This document shows, in pieces, positions 25,604-36,218 of a DNA stretch of 64,000 bases. The DNA comes from JAUIIK01 sp041390865 (GTDB lineage Bacteria > Chloroflexota > Chloroflexia > Thermomicrobiales > CFX8). The stretch lies in assembly GCA_041390865.1 (NCBI GenBank), contig JAWKPC010000012.1, forward strand, positions 1 to 64,000, read 5' to 3'. How positions within the stretch are numbered: position 1 is the first letter of the stretch; every line of letters starts with the position of its first letter. A program made the position numbers and the translations under genes. Below the pieces are notes generated by a model that was not told where the DNA came from, searched no databases, and saw only the letters and a program-made list of their open reading frames with translations.

Positions 25604-28352
25604 CTAGATCAGGTTGAGCTCGGCCCGCGCGGACGATCGCCTCGGTGCGGTGGCCGACGTCGAGCTTGCCGTAGCTGTTGGCAATGTGGCGCTTGACCGT
25701 GGCGAGGCTGATGAAGAGCTGATCGCGATCTCCTGGTTCTTGAGACCGGCGGCGATCAGCCGGAGCACTTCCGATTCGCGGTCGGTCGGCTTTACCAGTA
25801 CACCGGCTCCGCGGGGACCGAATCATTGCTCGTCACTCGCGCCGAGTCGAATGAAGACAACAGGAATCGCGTAGTCACCGCCGATCTCCTCCGCCACCAC
25901 CTGCTGGAGGAGGTCCTGCATCGGTTTGCCTTCAGCCGTGAACGTGCGCACGTATCTCTCTGGTTCTGGCGAGCGACATGGCGTGTTCGAGCGGCTCCAG
26001 CGCGCGGGAGAGTTCGTCAGCAGCTTGGAACGCGAGTGCCTGAAGGATCAGGATCGGAAATGATGCCCCGCCGATCCTGTCCTTCTGCCGCCGCGCCAGG
26101 AAGTTGGCGACCAATCGCCTTGCGTCTTCGATCGATTTCGACCCGCTGTCGCGGCGGTACTGTTCGATCAGCAATCTGGCCAGGACCAGGTGCTCAAACT
26201 CGGTCAGATAGCCGGGATCGTCGTCTGCCGATACCCCTCGGTCGTTCGCCCATCGCTGCGCGTCAGCGATATTTCCAATCGCGATCGACAGGCGGGCTTT
26301 GAGCGCGGAAATGGGCCGGACGTCCGGTACCGGGCCGCGCAGGTAGTGCCGCTCCGCTTCATCGAGGAATTCGAGCGCTTGCGGGAGGTTACCGCGCTCT
26401 TCTTCGAGCCGTGCTCGGGTGACGCACCAGCGGTGCCGCCAGTGTGCCATGCCGGCACCCTCACCAAGTTCCTTGCTGCGCTGGAGATGGGTAGCGGCGG
26501 CGTCGAGGTCGTTCCACTCTCCGTGAAGATCGGCCAGGGCGGTATGCAGGTCTGCGGTGCCGCGAGGGTCGAGCGTGTCATCCCGCTCAGCGAACTCCAG
26601 CGCTTCCTGGCAGACGTCTCGTGCGGCAAGCAATCGTCCTCGTTCGATGCGGATTGCGGCCAGGACGTAGGCGGCGGTGACGACGAAACGCGTATCACCG
26701 GCGATCTTGCAGCCTTCCAAAGCGTCGGCCAGGGCGCGATCGGCTGAATCGAGATCGCCGGCGGCCCAGGATGACAGTGCGAGCAGGGCGGCCGGAGAGC
26801 CACGCCGGTAGGGATCATCCTCCGGCAAGAGATCGAGAGCACGACGAGCATGTTCGATCGTGGCGGGCACGTCACCAACCGCCTGGGCATGGAACGCCCG
26901 CGCTGCGGCGATGGATGCAGGCAACGACCGGTACTCGGCTTCGTCATCGACAACGGCTTCGTCTGGAACGTGCGGCGAATCGACGTCCCGCGATAGCAGT
27001 GCCTCGGCGGCGTCGAGACGTTTTATTCCTTCTTCCAATTGCCCTGTCTCAAGCATTGCCCAGGCGAGAGCGACGCTGAGAACTGGTCGGACGCGGATCT
27101 CCTCCTCTGGTAGAGCCCCGGCCCACTCCAGCCATCTACCGAGCTGCCGGCTGCGGTCCATCGGGCGCCAGGCCAGTTCGATCAGTCTGGCGGCGTAACT
27201 GTCGTCTCCGGCGGCCAGAGCATGACGCACCGCGCGGCCCGTTTCGCCATTCCCGGTGAACCACTCGCTCGCCCGACGGTGCCGGATCCGGATCTGGTCG
27301 GGATCGTCTTCCATGGCGTGCGCCTGGAGAACGTCGGCGAACAGTTGGTGGTACCGGTACCACTGGCGCTTGTCGTCGAGCGGGACGACGAAGAGATTGT
27401 CACGCTCGAGGGACTCGAGCCTCTGGCGACTGTCGCTCTTGCCGGTGACGGCATCGCAGAGCGGACCGCTGAGCTGATCGAGCATCGCGGTTTCGAGCAG
27501 GAATCGCCGCACGTTCTCCGGCTGTCGCTCCAGAACCTCAGCGACGAGATAGTCGACGATGTAACGGTCATCGCCGGCGAAGGCGCGGACGAAATCCGGT
27601 TTATCGTCTCGTCCGCGCATCGAGAGAGCGGCGAGCTGGAGTCCGGCGATCCAGCCTTCCGTGCGCCGCTCGAGCGCTTCGACATCGTCAGCGGATAGAC
27701 CGAGCTTCATCAGGCCGTTGAGAAACGCGGCCGCTTCTTCGGCTGAAAATCGAAGGTCGCTGGCCCGGAGTTCCAAGGATTCGCTGCGTCCCCGGAACCG
27801 TGCCAGTGGCAACGGAGGGTCGGACCGGCTGGCAATGACCAGGTGAATTCGGGGCGGGAGATGGTCAAGGAAGAAGGCGAGCGACTTGTGGATCGACTCG
27901 CACTCGATCGCGTGATAGTCATCGAGGACGATAGACAGATCCCGGTCGACCTTGCTCAAGTCGTTAATCAGGGATGTCAGGATTGTTGGTGTCGGCGGTG
28001 GCTCGGGGTTCTGGAGCATGCGCAGGGCGAGATCCCCGGCGTCGGGTTTCGCCCTGCCGATTGCCGTGATGACGTAGGTCCAGAACAGCACCGGATCGTT
28101 GTTGGTCTTATCCAGCGAGACCCAGGCGATCGAGTGCCTATCCGGGCGGGCGGATGCGATCCATTCGGCCATGGCGGTGGTCTTGCCAAAGCCTGCTGGT
28201 GCCGAGAGTAGGGTGAGCTTGAGCGCGGCGCCTTCGTTCAGGCGGTCGATCAGTGTCTGGCGGTTAATCAGTCCGTGCTTCCACTGCGGGACGAAGAACT
28301 TCGTCTCGACCAGCAGGTCAGGTTCGATCGCTTGTGCTGCCGCACCAGCCAC
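25604..28352 (-). CDS. MalT-like AAA/TPR/LuxR transcription regulator, C-terminus frameshifted
   Basis: A large regulator of the MalT/LAL type. After VETKFFVPQWKHGLINRQTLIDRL come Walker A SAPAGFGKTTAMAEW, Walker B LSIVLDDYHAIE, and the sensor-like VIASRSDPPLPLARFRGR, followed by winged helix and ~400 residues of TPR-like helices. The LuxR helix-turn-helix is only visible in other frames: DRESEVLRLIAAGLKNQEIA, then LFISLATVKRHIANSYGKLD and HRTEAIVRA, ending ELNLI at 25604. Frame changes fall near 25935, 25730 and 25625. The start may be GTG 28352 (AAGGGAACGCC upstream) or GTG 28397. The inducer is unknown. Confidence 0.8.
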
Positions 28353-28473
28353 GGCGTTCCCTTCGTTCCGTCTCGCGCGAGCAGGCCGAAACGCCACCGG
28401 CTGGATGATACATGCAGGCCAGGCATCGGTTCAGCAGAGAACGCGCTTCGCGATGCGTCGCCGGGGGCCAGGC

Positions 28474-29012
28474 TTACGTGCCGTCGCCGGACCGCTCGGC
28501 TCGGAGGATGCCCATGTAGACAGCGTCAACGTACCGGCCGTTGCTGTACATATGCTCCCGGAGGCGGCCCTCCTCGACGAATCCACAGGCCAGATAGGCT
28601 CGGATCGCGCGCTCGTTGTCGGCATGGACCCAGAGCCAGACCCGGCGGAAGTTCCGGTAGCGAAACGCGTACTCGACGAGAAGATTCACAGCTTCCCGGC
28701 CATAGCCGCGCCCCCAGTAATCCTTGTCGCCGATGCCGATGCCGAGTTCGGCGGTACGGGACGTCTCGTTGAAGTTATGGAGACCGCACTGGCCGATGAA
28801 CGTGCCGTCGACCTCGATGGCGAACCAGGCACCGTCTCGCCCGCCCTCGCCAGCCCCCCGATCGAACTCGGCTTCGAGCCGTTGGAGAGACTGGGGCATC
28901 GGAGGATCCCGCCTCCGGCCAGCTCGACGTCGAGATCGTTGTTGAATGCCCAGAGGCGCGGGAGATCCTGGCGCTGGACTCCTCGTAGCGTGACTCGCTC
29001 GCCAACTAGCAT
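28474..29012 (-). CDS. GNAT (RimJ/RimL-like) acetyltransferase, frameshifted
   Basis: ATG 29012 follows GAGGAGTCACG and starts MLVGERVTLRGVQRQDLPRLW. After LAGGG (near 28915) one base is missing, and the family continues DPPMPQSLQRLEAEF, WFAIEVDGTFIGQCGLHNF, ELGIGIGDKDYWGRGYGREA (the acetyl-CoA loop), NLLVEYAFRYRNFRRVWLWV and NERAIRAYLACGFVEEGRLR. This is the normal RimJ/RimL-type layout of about 178 residues. It probably acetylates a protein N-terminus or small amine; the substrate is not predictable. Confidence 0.82.
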
Positions 29013-29176
29013 CGTGACTCCTCGTCACTGCGTTGCGATTGCGGACGTTTGCATCATCCCTAGTGCGAAACTCATCGAGATCGCAGCCAGACCAAACTTT
29101 CGTGAACTCGATTTATCCGGTAGGGTGTAGTCACAAGACGAGTCGAATAACTCTCGCGCCGGGGCTCGGGGACCTT

Positions 29177-31171
29177 ATGGAGGCGTCGGCGATTCATGGA
29201 AGGACTCAGTCAATCGTGAAGGCCCTGAAAGTTGGAATCGGGACATGTGTACTGGCTTTGTTCGCATTGGCGATTGTCCAGGTCAGAGCAGAGGAGCCGG
29301 CGACGGCGAACTTCGAGCGCACCTGGGCCAGAACTGACCGGCCCGTCGCCGATCTTATCGTGAGCCGGACCTGGATGTGGGGTCCGGAAGCCAACACACC
29401 AGGCATTGTCGAGCCGTATGAAGAAGCGCCTGGAAACGCACGCACCGTCCAGTACTTCGACAAGTCACGCATGGAGGACAACAGTTACCGCACCGACGGT
29501 CCTCCCTGGGACGTAACCAACGGCTTGCTTGTCGTTGAGCTCGTCACCGGTAAGCTTCAACTCGGTGATAACACGTTCGAGGAGCACGAGCCGGCAACGG
29601 TGAACGTTGCAGGCGATGCGGATGATCCCACCGGTCCGACCTACAAGACGTTCGGGTCGATCCTCGACCGGCAGCCGTCCGAAATTGGCACAACGGTTAT
29701 CCAGACGCTCGACCGGCAAGGCAATATCGAAGCAGCACCGGACTACGCGAGCTACGGCGTGACGATCGGACATATCGACGAGGTTACCAACCACGGGGTT
29801 GCGGCTCCTTTCTGGAACTTCATGAACTCCTCGGGAACCACGTTTCAGAACGGGAACTACGTCGACGCGCTCCTCTTCCCCAACGCCGTCTATGCCACAG
29901 GACGGCCGATCACTGAGCCGTACTGGGCAAGCGTCAAAGTCGGCGGGACCTATGTCGATGTACTGACGCAGTGTTTCGAGCGTCGTTGCCTGACGTACAA
30001 CCCGGCGAATAGTCCGGGCTGGCAAGTCGAGGCGGGGAACGTGGGCCAGCATTACTACGCATGGCGCTACGGGCAGATACCTGACGAGGCGACTCCGACC
30101 GCGACGACGACTGCCACGGCAACGGAAACAGTTACCCAGACAGAAACCGAAACACCGACCGGAACGGTCACCGTGACGGAGTCGGCTACAGCTTCTGAGA
30201 CAGAAACGGCCACAGAGACGATGACCGAGACGGTCACCGAAACTGAAACGGTCACGGTGACTGAAACAGCAACGGAAACGGTCACTGAGACGGCTACCGA
30301 AACCGTCGAACCGCTTGCCGAGCCTCCACTACTCTATGTAAGCGACGTCGGCAACGATCGCGTTCAGTTGCTGGAGGCTGACGGTCCGTATGTGAGCGAG
30401 TGGTCCAGCGGGGGCGACTTCGACTTCCAGGATCCGTATGGAATCGCTGTCGATGGCGAGGGGTATGTCTATGTCATCGATCGTTCGGACCGCCGGATTC
30501 TGAAATTTGATATGTTCGGGCAGTACGTGACTACCTGGAAGACGTTCAACGCGGATGATCAGATTGCAGGCATTGCCGTCGGTGGTCCGCTCGATCGAGT
30601 CTATGTGACCGAGTGGGAACGCGATGAAGTCCACATGTACTCGAAGGACGGCCAGTTTCTCGGAGCCTTCGGCACAACCGGCATCCAGCTAACGCAATTC
30701 AACACACCCATGGGAATCGCGGCGGACAGTACGGGGATCTACGTCGCAGACTATGGCAACCACCGGATTCAGAAGTTCAGTGGTGCCGGCGACTTCCTTG
30801 ATGCCTGGGGCAGCGAGGGATCCGGCGATGAGCAGTTCAGCTTTCCGTTCGGTGTTGCCGTCGACAGCGCCGGGAACGTCTATGTCGGCGACTCGTTCAA
30901 CAATCGAATTCAGAAACTCGACAGCGACGGGAACTTCGTTCTGAACTGGGGAGCTTCCGGAACGGATCCGGGACAGTTCAACCAGCCCGGGGGTGTTGCC
31001 GTCGATAGCGCCGGGAATGTCTACGTCGCCGACCAGATGAACCACCGGGTGCAAAAGTTCGACGGCACGGGTGCATACATTGGTCAATGGGGATTGGTCG
31101 GTAACGCAAGCGCGGACCCTGGAGCGTTCAACGTCCCGGCCTGGGTGGCAATCTTCGATCCGGTCAGCTAG
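29177..31171 (+). CDS. Secreted NHL-repeat beta-propeller protein with Thr/Glu-rich linker
   Basis: From ATG 29177 a short n-region leads to the signal peptide KALKVGIGTCVLALFALAIVQVRA; GTG 29216 is an alternative start. Residues ~35-300 form an unrecognised N-terminal domain seen in exported Chloroflexota proteins (FWNFMNSSG, LLFPNAVYATGRPITEPYWA, LTYNPANSPGWQVEAGNVGQ). A ~75-residue Thr/Glu linker follows (ATETVTQTETETPTGTVTVT and similar). The C-terminal ~285 residues hold about six NHL blades, each with a motif like FPFGVAVDSAGNVYVGDSFNNRIQKL. NHL propellers mediate binding. The product is probably an extracellular or cell-wall adhesin/scaffold. Confidence 0.85.
   Translation: MEASAIHGRTQSIVKALKVGIGTCVLALFALAIVQVRAEEPATANFERTWARTDRPVADLIVSRTWMWGPEANTPGIVEPYEEAPGNARTVQYFDKSRMEDNSYRTDGPPWDVTNGLLVVELVTGKLQLGDNTFEEHEPATVNVAGDADDPTGPTYKTFGSILDRQPSEIGTTVIQTLDRQGNIEAAPDYASYGVTIGHIDEVTNHGVAAPFWNFMNSSGTTFQNGNYVDALLFPNAVYATGRPITEPYWASVKVGGTYVDVLTQCFERRCLTYNPANSPGWQVEAGNVGQHYYAWRYGQIPDEATPTATTTATATETVTQTETETPTGTVTVTESATASETETATETMTETVTETETVTVTETATETVTETATETVEPLAEPPLLYVSDVGNDRVQLLEADGPYVSEWSSGGDFDFQDPYGIAVDGEGYVYVIDRSDRRILKFDMFGQYVTTWKTFNADDQIAGIAVGGPLDRVYVTEWERDEVHMYSKDGQFLGAFGTTGIQLTQFNTPMGIAADSTGIYVADYGNHRIQKFSGAGDFLDAWGSEGSGDEQFSFPFGVAVDSAGNVYVGDSFNNRIQKLDSDGNFVLNWGASGTDPGQFNQPGGVAVDSAGNVYVADQMNHRVQKFDGTGAYIGQWGLVGNASADPGAFNVPAWVAIFDPVS
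30094..30313 (+). repeat. Degenerate repeat encoding Thr/Glu-rich linker
   Basis: Irregular tandem units close to ACNGARACNG, giving TET/TVT-type triplets inside the NHL-repeat gene. The unit length varies between 6 and 12 bases, so it is a low-complexity linker rather than a strict tandem repeat. Confidence 0.8.
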
Positions 31172-31213
31172 GAGATCGGATGACATCAATGAGGTTTGGA
31201 CGGGGTGGCGTAC

Positions 31214-31245
31214 CGACAGCGGCAGCCGGACCACCGCCGCTGTCG
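31214..31245 (+). terminator. Hairpin after the NHL-repeat gene
   Basis: Perfect 10-bp stem CGACAGCGGC / GCCGCTGTCG with a 12-base loop, 42 bases after the stop. There is no T-run, so it may be a weak terminator or an RNA-stabilising hairpin. Confidence 0.5.
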
Positions 31246-31410
31246 GATATCCTGCTCACGGCTTGACCCATCGTCGTCCAGGATGGTCTAGGATCGATCT
31301 CCTGGAAGCGTTCCGATATGTTGCGGGACAGCCCGTGGTGACCTGATGGCACGCTAAACCTACACCGCCGGTCGCCGTCACCGATTGGCGGCGGAAAAAG
31401 GGGAGTAGCC

Positions 31411-33051
31411 GTGGGAAGCGAAGGTTTCCGCAGCTCTGGACGTCCGTTGACGCGGCGAACATTCTTGAAAGCTCTGGGGGCGACCGGTGCGAGCGCGGCC
31501 GTGCTTGGCGCGATGCAGGCATGGGGACTGGCCCAAGAGGGTTCCGGTGTAGCCATGCCTCCGGACCTGAATGGCGATGTCCATGGCACGAAGGTGATCG
31601 TGATCGGGGCTGGACCGGCTGGTCTCGCAACGGCATATGAGCTGACCCAGCGCGGTTATGACGTTCAGGTGTTCGAGGCCCGCGGACGGGTTGGAGGGCA
31701 CGTCTTCACCGTCCGTGGCGGAGCGGTTTCGGAAGAGATCGGGACGGAGCCGCAGGTCGCGCGCTTCGATCCCGGACAGTACTACAACGCCGGAGCCTGG
31801 CGGATACCGTACTACCACCGCGCCACGCTTTATTACCCCAGGCTCTTCGGCATCAAGATGATCGTCCACAAGAACGTCAACCATCAGGCTTACTCCTACA
31901 TGGAGAACGTCCGGGGCCAGGAAGGCGGCCGGAAGGTGCGGCTTCGGGAGCTCTACGCCGATATGACCGGCCACACGTCGGAGATTCTTGCCAAAGCGCT
32001 GGATCAGGATGCCCTCGATCTGGACCTGACCCAGGAAGACCGGGAAGACCTGTTGACCTATCTCGTCCAGGAGGGGGTTCTTTCAAATTCCGATTACAGC
32101 TACGGGCCGAACAACTCCCGGGGTGTCGATCAATACGCCGGGCCGGGCAACCAGCCCGAGGTCGATTCAGCCCCGTTGGCGCTGCTGGATATCCTCCCCT
32201 TCGCTGCCGAAACCTCGAAACAGGCATCGATCATTTATCGCATGGCGCCGCTGCTCGAGATGCAGGAGACGATGCAGACGCCGGAGGAGGGCATGAGCGC
32301 GATCTACGAGCAGGGCTTCCTGCCGCGCCTCCAGGACAGAGTCCAGTTCAATGCCGAAATCCTGGAGATTCACCAGTCACCGGACTCGGCCTGGGTCGTC
32401 TACCGGAACAAGGAGACCGGGCAGACCCTGCAACACCACGCGGAGTACATCGTCAGCACGATACCGCTTTCGGTTCTGAAGGACGTACCTGCCGACTTCT
32501 CCAGTCAGTACCGGGCGGCAATCGAAGCCGGCTCGAACTACCTCTCGGTCGGCAAGATGGGTCTCCAGTTCAAGCGCCGGTTCTGGGAAGAGGATGAGTG
32601 GATCTACGGCGGGATCACGTTCCTGGACCGGCCGGAGATCGGAACGATCTCGTATCCGACCTGGGGGATGCTTACCGAGAAAGGCGTCGTGCAGGCTTAC
32701 TACAACTTCGGGGAAGACGCGACCCGGCTGGGCAACATGACGCCGGACAAGCGGATCGAGACGGCGATTGCCGGCGGCGAACTCGTCCACGGGTCACCTT
32801 ACCGGGACGAGTTCGAGACCGGATTTTCGGTCTCCTGGGATCGGGTGAGGTACAGCATGGGCGGCTGGTCAGGCTGGAGCGCTTCTGGCCGCGATCAATA
32901 CTACGATGTGCTCCTGGAGCCGGATGGCCGGATCTACCTTGCCGGGGAAATGCTGAGCTACGTTCCGGGTTGGCAGGAAGGTGCGATTTCGGCGGCCTGG
33001 ATGCAGGTCGAGCGGCTGCACCGGCGTGTCATGCAGAACCAGAACCTTTAG
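31411..33051 (+). CDS. Tat-exported flavin amine oxidase (monoamine/L-amino-acid oxidase family)
   Basis: A 546-residue FAD enzyme. GTG 31411 follows AGGGGAGTAGCC. The N-terminus has a twin-arginine signal, TRRTFLKALGATGASAAVLGA. The FAD-binding dinucleotide fold reads KVIVIGAGPAGLATAYELTQ, then VFEARGRVGGHVFTV. The C-terminal FAD site is GRIYLAGEMLSYVPGWQEGA. The central domain matches flavin-containing monoamine or L-amino-acid oxidases, which oxidise amines with O2 and release H2O2. Export folded through the Tat system with bound FAD is consistent. Substrate not determinable. Confidence 0.88.
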   Translation: MGSEGFRSSGRPLTRRTFLKALGATGASAAVLGAMQAWGLAQEGSGVAMPPDLNGDVHGTKVIVIGAGPAGLATAYELTQRGYDVQVFEARGRVGGHVFTVRGGAVSEEIGTEPQVARFDPGQYYNAGAWRIPYYHRATLYYPRLFGIKMIVHKNVNHQAYSYMENVRGQEGGRKVRLRELYADMTGHTSEILAKALDQDALDLDLTQEDREDLLTYLVQEGVLSNSDYSYGPNNSRGVDQYAGPGNQPEVDSAPLALLDILPFAAETSKQASIIYRMAPLLEMQETMQTPEEGMSAIYEQGFLPRLQDRVQFNAEILEIHQSPDSAWVVYRNKETGQTLQHHAEYIVSTIPLSVLKDVPADFSSQYRAAIEAGSNYLSVGKMGLQFKRRFWEEDEWIYGGITFLDRPEIGTISYPTWGMLTEKGVVQAYYNFGEDATRLGNMTPDKRIETAIAGGELVHGSPYRDEFETGFSVSWDRVRYSMGGWSGWSASGRDQYYDVLLEPDGRIYLAGEMLSYVPGWQEGAISAAWMQVERLHRRVMQNQNL

Positions 33052-33121
33052 ACCGGTATCCGTCATATTCCGCCTTACGTTCGCCGCTCCACAAGACTCT
33101 GGAGAATCAGGCATATGGGAA

Positions 33122-33148
33122 CGCGGCCGCTGGATAGCAGCGACCGCG
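33122..33148. terminator. Shared hairpin between convergent genes
   Basis: CGCGGCCGCTG / CAGCGACCGCG with one mismatch and a 5-base loop lies between the amine oxidase (plus) and UDP-glucose dehydrogenase (minus) stops. A bidirectional terminator is plausible, although T-runs are poor. Confidence 0.4.
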
Positions 33149-33183
33149 CCTTCATTCGTGCAGGAGCCGGGACCGGGTTCACC

Positions 33184-34566
33184 CTAGTCGTCGCCGACGG
33201 CAGCCAGGTCGTGGAGGCCAGTCGTCTCGACGCTGGCATGGCCGAGTTGCATCGGCGGAGCGTCGAAGTGACCGCGCCCGATGCCGGTGTAGACGAATCC
33301 AAGCTCGCGGACTTCATCCGGATCGTAAAGGTTCCGGCCGTCCAACATCACGGGGATGTGCATCAGATCGCGGACGCGATTCAGATCGGCATGCTTGAAG
33401 ACATTCCAGGGCGTTGTCACAAGTAGCGCATCGGCACCGACGACGGCTCCGTATGGATCCTCCGCGTAATCGATGTTCGGGAGGATTGACCGCGCTCGCT
33501 CGGTGGCGGCAGGATCGAAGGCGCTGATTCTCGCGCCCCGGCGGACGAGCGTGCCAATGATGTCGATCGCCGGCGCTTCCCGGATGTCGTCGGTGTTCTC
33601 TTTGAAGGAGAGTCCCCAGACAGCGATGCGTTTGCCGAAGACGTCGCCGATGATGTTCTGGAGCCGGTGGACGAACAGGCGGCGCTGGTCCTGGTTGATC
33701 TCCATGACCGCGTCGAGGAGTTGCGGATGGCAGCCGGCCTCCCTGGCCATGTAAGCCAGTGCCTTTACGTCTTTCGGGAAGCAGGAGCCGCCGAAGCCGA
33801 TGCCGGCTTCGAGGAAACGCGGTCCGATGCGCGGGTCGAGACCCATCCCGCGAGCGACAGCCTTGATATCCGCTCCAAGGTGCTCCGAAATTTGCGCCAT
33901 CTCGTTGATGAAGCTGATTCGCGTTGCCAACATGGCGTTCGAGGCGTACTTGATCATCTCCGCCGAGCGACGGTCGGTGACCAGGATCTCCACCGAGTCG
34001 AGTGCTTCGAAGATGGTCTTTACCCGCTCGGCGTCGCAGGGGTCGTCACTTCCGAGGACAATACGACTCGGATGGAAAACATCGTGGACGGCAGAGCCTT
34101 CGCGGAGGAACTCAGGGTTGCTGACGACACCGAACGTGGCATCGTCGCTCTTGTGGGCGGCGATGATATCGGTTACGACATCTCCCGCGCCGATCGGCAT
34201 CGTGCTCTTGTCGATAATGACTGTGTGGCCGGTGAGGTGCGAGCCGATCATTCCGGCCGCGGCACGCACGGCGCGCATATCGGCTTCACCGTCGAGTGCC
34301 GATGGCGTGTCAACGCAGATGAAGACGAACTCCGCGTTCGGGATTGCGTCTCCATAGTCGGAGGTGAAGGTCAGTCTCCCGCTCTTCAGATTCGTCGCAA
34401 CGAGCTCGTCGAGCCCGGGTTCGAAGATTGGCGTCACTCCCTGTGAGAGCTGGTCGATCTTTTCCTGGTCGATGTCGATTCCATAGACCCGGTTGCCCAG
34501 GTCCGCAAGGGCGGCCCCGTACACAAGTCCTACGTAACCAACACCAACGATAGCTACTGATGCCAT
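33184..34566 (-). CDS. ugd: UDP-glucose 6-dehydrogenase
   Basis: A 460-residue protein that oxidises UDP-glucose to UDP-glucuronate in two NAD-dependent steps. It has the NAD-binding motif VAIVGVGYVGLVYGAALADL at the N-terminus, STMPIGAGD, NPEFLREGSAVHDVFHPSRI, the catalytic Cys in GIGFGGSCFPKDVKALAYMA (about residue 260), and the C-terminal domain with SFKENTDDIREAPAIDII. Length and motifs are normal. It lies in a polysaccharide-related neighbourhood with a secreted glycoside hydrolase and a synthase-hydrolase fusion, and probably supplies uronic acid precursor to an exopolysaccharide. Confidence 0.95.
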   Translation of the reverse strand: MASVAIVGVGYVGLVYGAALADLGNRVYGIDIDQEKIDQLSQGVTPIFEPGLDELVATNLKSGRLTFTSDYGDAIPNAEFVFICVDTPSALDGEADMRAVRAAAGMIGSHLTGHTVIIDKSTMPIGAGDVVTDIIAAHKSDDATFGVVSNPEFLREGSAVHDVFHPSRIVLGSDDPCDAERVKTIFEALDSVEILVTDRRSAEMIKYASNAMLATRISFINEMAQISEHLGADIKAVARGMGLDPRIGPRFLEAGIGFGGSCFPKDVKALAYMAREAGCHPQLLDAVMEINQDQRRLFVHRLQNIIGDVFGKRIAVWGLSFKENTDDIREAPAIDIIGTLVRRGARISAFDPAATERARSILPNIDYAEDPYGAVVGADALLVTTPWNVFKHADLNRVRDLMHIPVMLDGRNLYDPDEVRELGFVYTGIGRGHFDAPPMQLGHASVETTGLHDLAAVGDD

Positions 34567-34994
34567 CGTAAAGCTCCTAACAATTGGTGTTGACGCAGTT
34601 TCAACACCCTGTAGGGCGTACGTTCTTCCCGCACCCGGAAGTCACCGCCCAAGCAGCGGATCCGCTGGTTAATTTCCGCATATGTCCGGTACTTCTGAAC
34701 AGGTACGAAGGTACGGTTGCCTCGCCGCATTGGTCTTGGCAGAGAAAAGTACCGCGAAACCGGCGGAATCTCTGAATTCAGATTCGGCATGCTAGCCTGT
34801 ACATGCCCTACGTACTTGCCCGCTTGCTACTTCCTGGGCGTTCGCAACTCGTTGTAGCGGCCGCACAATTCAAGATGGCGAAAGCGGTACGTTCGCAGCG
34901 TCTGTCGAGGTAGATCGTGTCAGGCACGGGCTGTATGCTCCTCTCCACACCGATTTCCAGAACGGCTCGCCTACGAGGGATTGGATGAACGGCA
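34567..34994. other. Divergent intergenic region between ugd and the glycoside hydrolase
   Basis: 428 bases without a recognised gene; it should hold promoters for both directions. The only clear structure is the inverted repeat at 34586-34608 near the ugd start. Confidence 0.5.
34586..34608. repeat. Inverted repeat near the ugd start (possible operator)
   Basis: GGTGTTGA and TCAACACC separated by 7 bases, centred about 30 bases upstream of the ugd ATG. The position and perfect 8-bp arms suit a dimeric repressor site or a leader hairpin. Confidence 0.5.
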
Positions 34995-36218
34995 ATGGCC
35001 TTCACCACCACGTTCCAACGCACGATCAAGTTGATCGCTTTACTGGTTGCCATGATCGCCGGAGCGTCGTTGGTCACATCGGGGGTCAACGCATCATTTA
35101 CATCTTACGCGGGATCTGTCCCTGCGACAACCAGACGACCAACCGAAGCTCTCGTCTCCAGAGACACCCTTTCCGCGTCCCGAACCGGCGGCATGCAGCG
35201 CTACTTTCGCGCGGGCTCGATACCGATGCCGGTTGCCCGGGATTTCCGGTCACCGGTTGAGCCGGAGGAACACTCCGCGATGTTATTTGGCGTGTATCCA
35301 GGTGGAGGAAACGGCGAGATCGGGTCGGTTCCGCCTCCTGATGTGGGAACGGTCATTGCCAGGCTCGAAGAGCTCAGCGACGGTCGACCGTTCGATATTC
35401 ATCTCTATACGGCCTGGAGCTGGCATTCCGATCAGCATCTCGACGATGAGATCGTCCGCTACACGGAGGCTGGCTATCACGTCTCGTTGACCATCAAGTA
35501 CTCGCCGCCGGATGGCCGCGAAGGTGATGTCGACGGGTATACCGACTTCGTCCGGGCCGTCGTTCGACGATACGCGGCGAACCCCCTCGTCCACCAGTTC
35601 ATCATCGGCAATGAGATCAATGTCGCCAATGGGAACCCGGGGGCGTCCGACGGGCCTTTCGATGGCGTCCGCGAGGCCACGGTGGCAGGCGTCGCGGCGG
35701 CCGCGGAGGAGTTGGGCGGGGCCGGTTCCAGTGCACGAGTCGGCATCAGCCTGGCGGTTCTCGAACGGGAGACAGATACACGATTTCTCAGCGAGATCTC
35801 ACGGCTCGGCGGAACCGATTTCACGTCAGCGGTTTCATTCCTCGGGTTGAACGTCTATCCCGGGCTATGGCCGGTCGGCACCGGCGATCCGTACGGTGAT
35901 CTGGCGGGTCATCTCGAAGATGCCCGTGCCGCTCTTCGAGCGGCTGGATTCGATGATTCGGTCGGCATCGTCGTGTTGGAGAACGGCTATCCAACGGCAG
36001 ATGAAACGCTGCAGGAGGCAAAGCTTACCGCGTTCCTTCGGGCAGTATGCGATGCTGAATCGAGCGCCGGAGTGGATGGATACTCCTGGTTCAACCTCTG
36101 GGACGCCGATTCATCTGCCGAGACCCCGTACGCTCACTACGGTCTTTTGCGCTCGGACATGAGCAAGAAAGGTACATTCATTCGTTACCAGGAGCTCATT
36201 GCCTCCGGGTGCAAGTAG
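34995..36218 (+). CDS. Secreted glycoside hydrolase-like protein (TIM barrel)
   Basis: A 407-residue protein starting MAFTTTFQRTIKLIALLVAM, a signal peptide with hydrophobic core LIALLVAMIAGASLV. The fold shows strand/helix repeats of a clan-A TIM barrel: IHLYTAWSW, YHVSLTIKYSPP, HQFIIGNEINVANGNPG with the likely acid/base Glu in GNEIN, VSFLGLNVYPGLWPVG, and the likely nucleophile Glu in IVVLENGYPTADET, then YSWFNLWDADSS. This pattern fits GH5/GH39/GH53-like enzymes; the exact family is uncertain. Substrate may be the polysaccharide made by the neighbouring genes (inference from context). Confidence 0.8.
   Translation: MAFTTTFQRTIKLIALLVAMIAGASLVTSGVNASFTSYAGSVPATTRRPTEALVSRDTLSASRTGGMQRYFRAGSIPMPVARDFRSPVEPEEHSAMLFGVYPGGGNGEIGSVPPPDVGTVIARLEELSDGRPFDIHLYTAWSWHSDQHLDDEIVRYTEAGYHVSLTIKYSPPDGREGDVDGYTDFVRAVVRRYAANPLVHQFIIGNEINVANGNPGASDGPFDGVREATVAGVAAAAEELGGAGSSARVGISLAVLERETDTRFLSEISRLGGTDFTSAVSFLGLNVYPGLWPVGTGDPYGDLAGHLEDARAALRAAGFDDSVGIVVLENGYPTADETLQEAKLTAFLRAVCDAESSAGVDGYSWFNLWDADSSAETPYAHYGLLRSDMSKKGTFIRYQELIASGCK

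Noticed and set aside
30094..30313. Repeat array considered as CRISPR or minisatellite
   Set aside because: Units are short, irregular and in frame, coding a Thr/Glu linker. No spacers, no cas genes.
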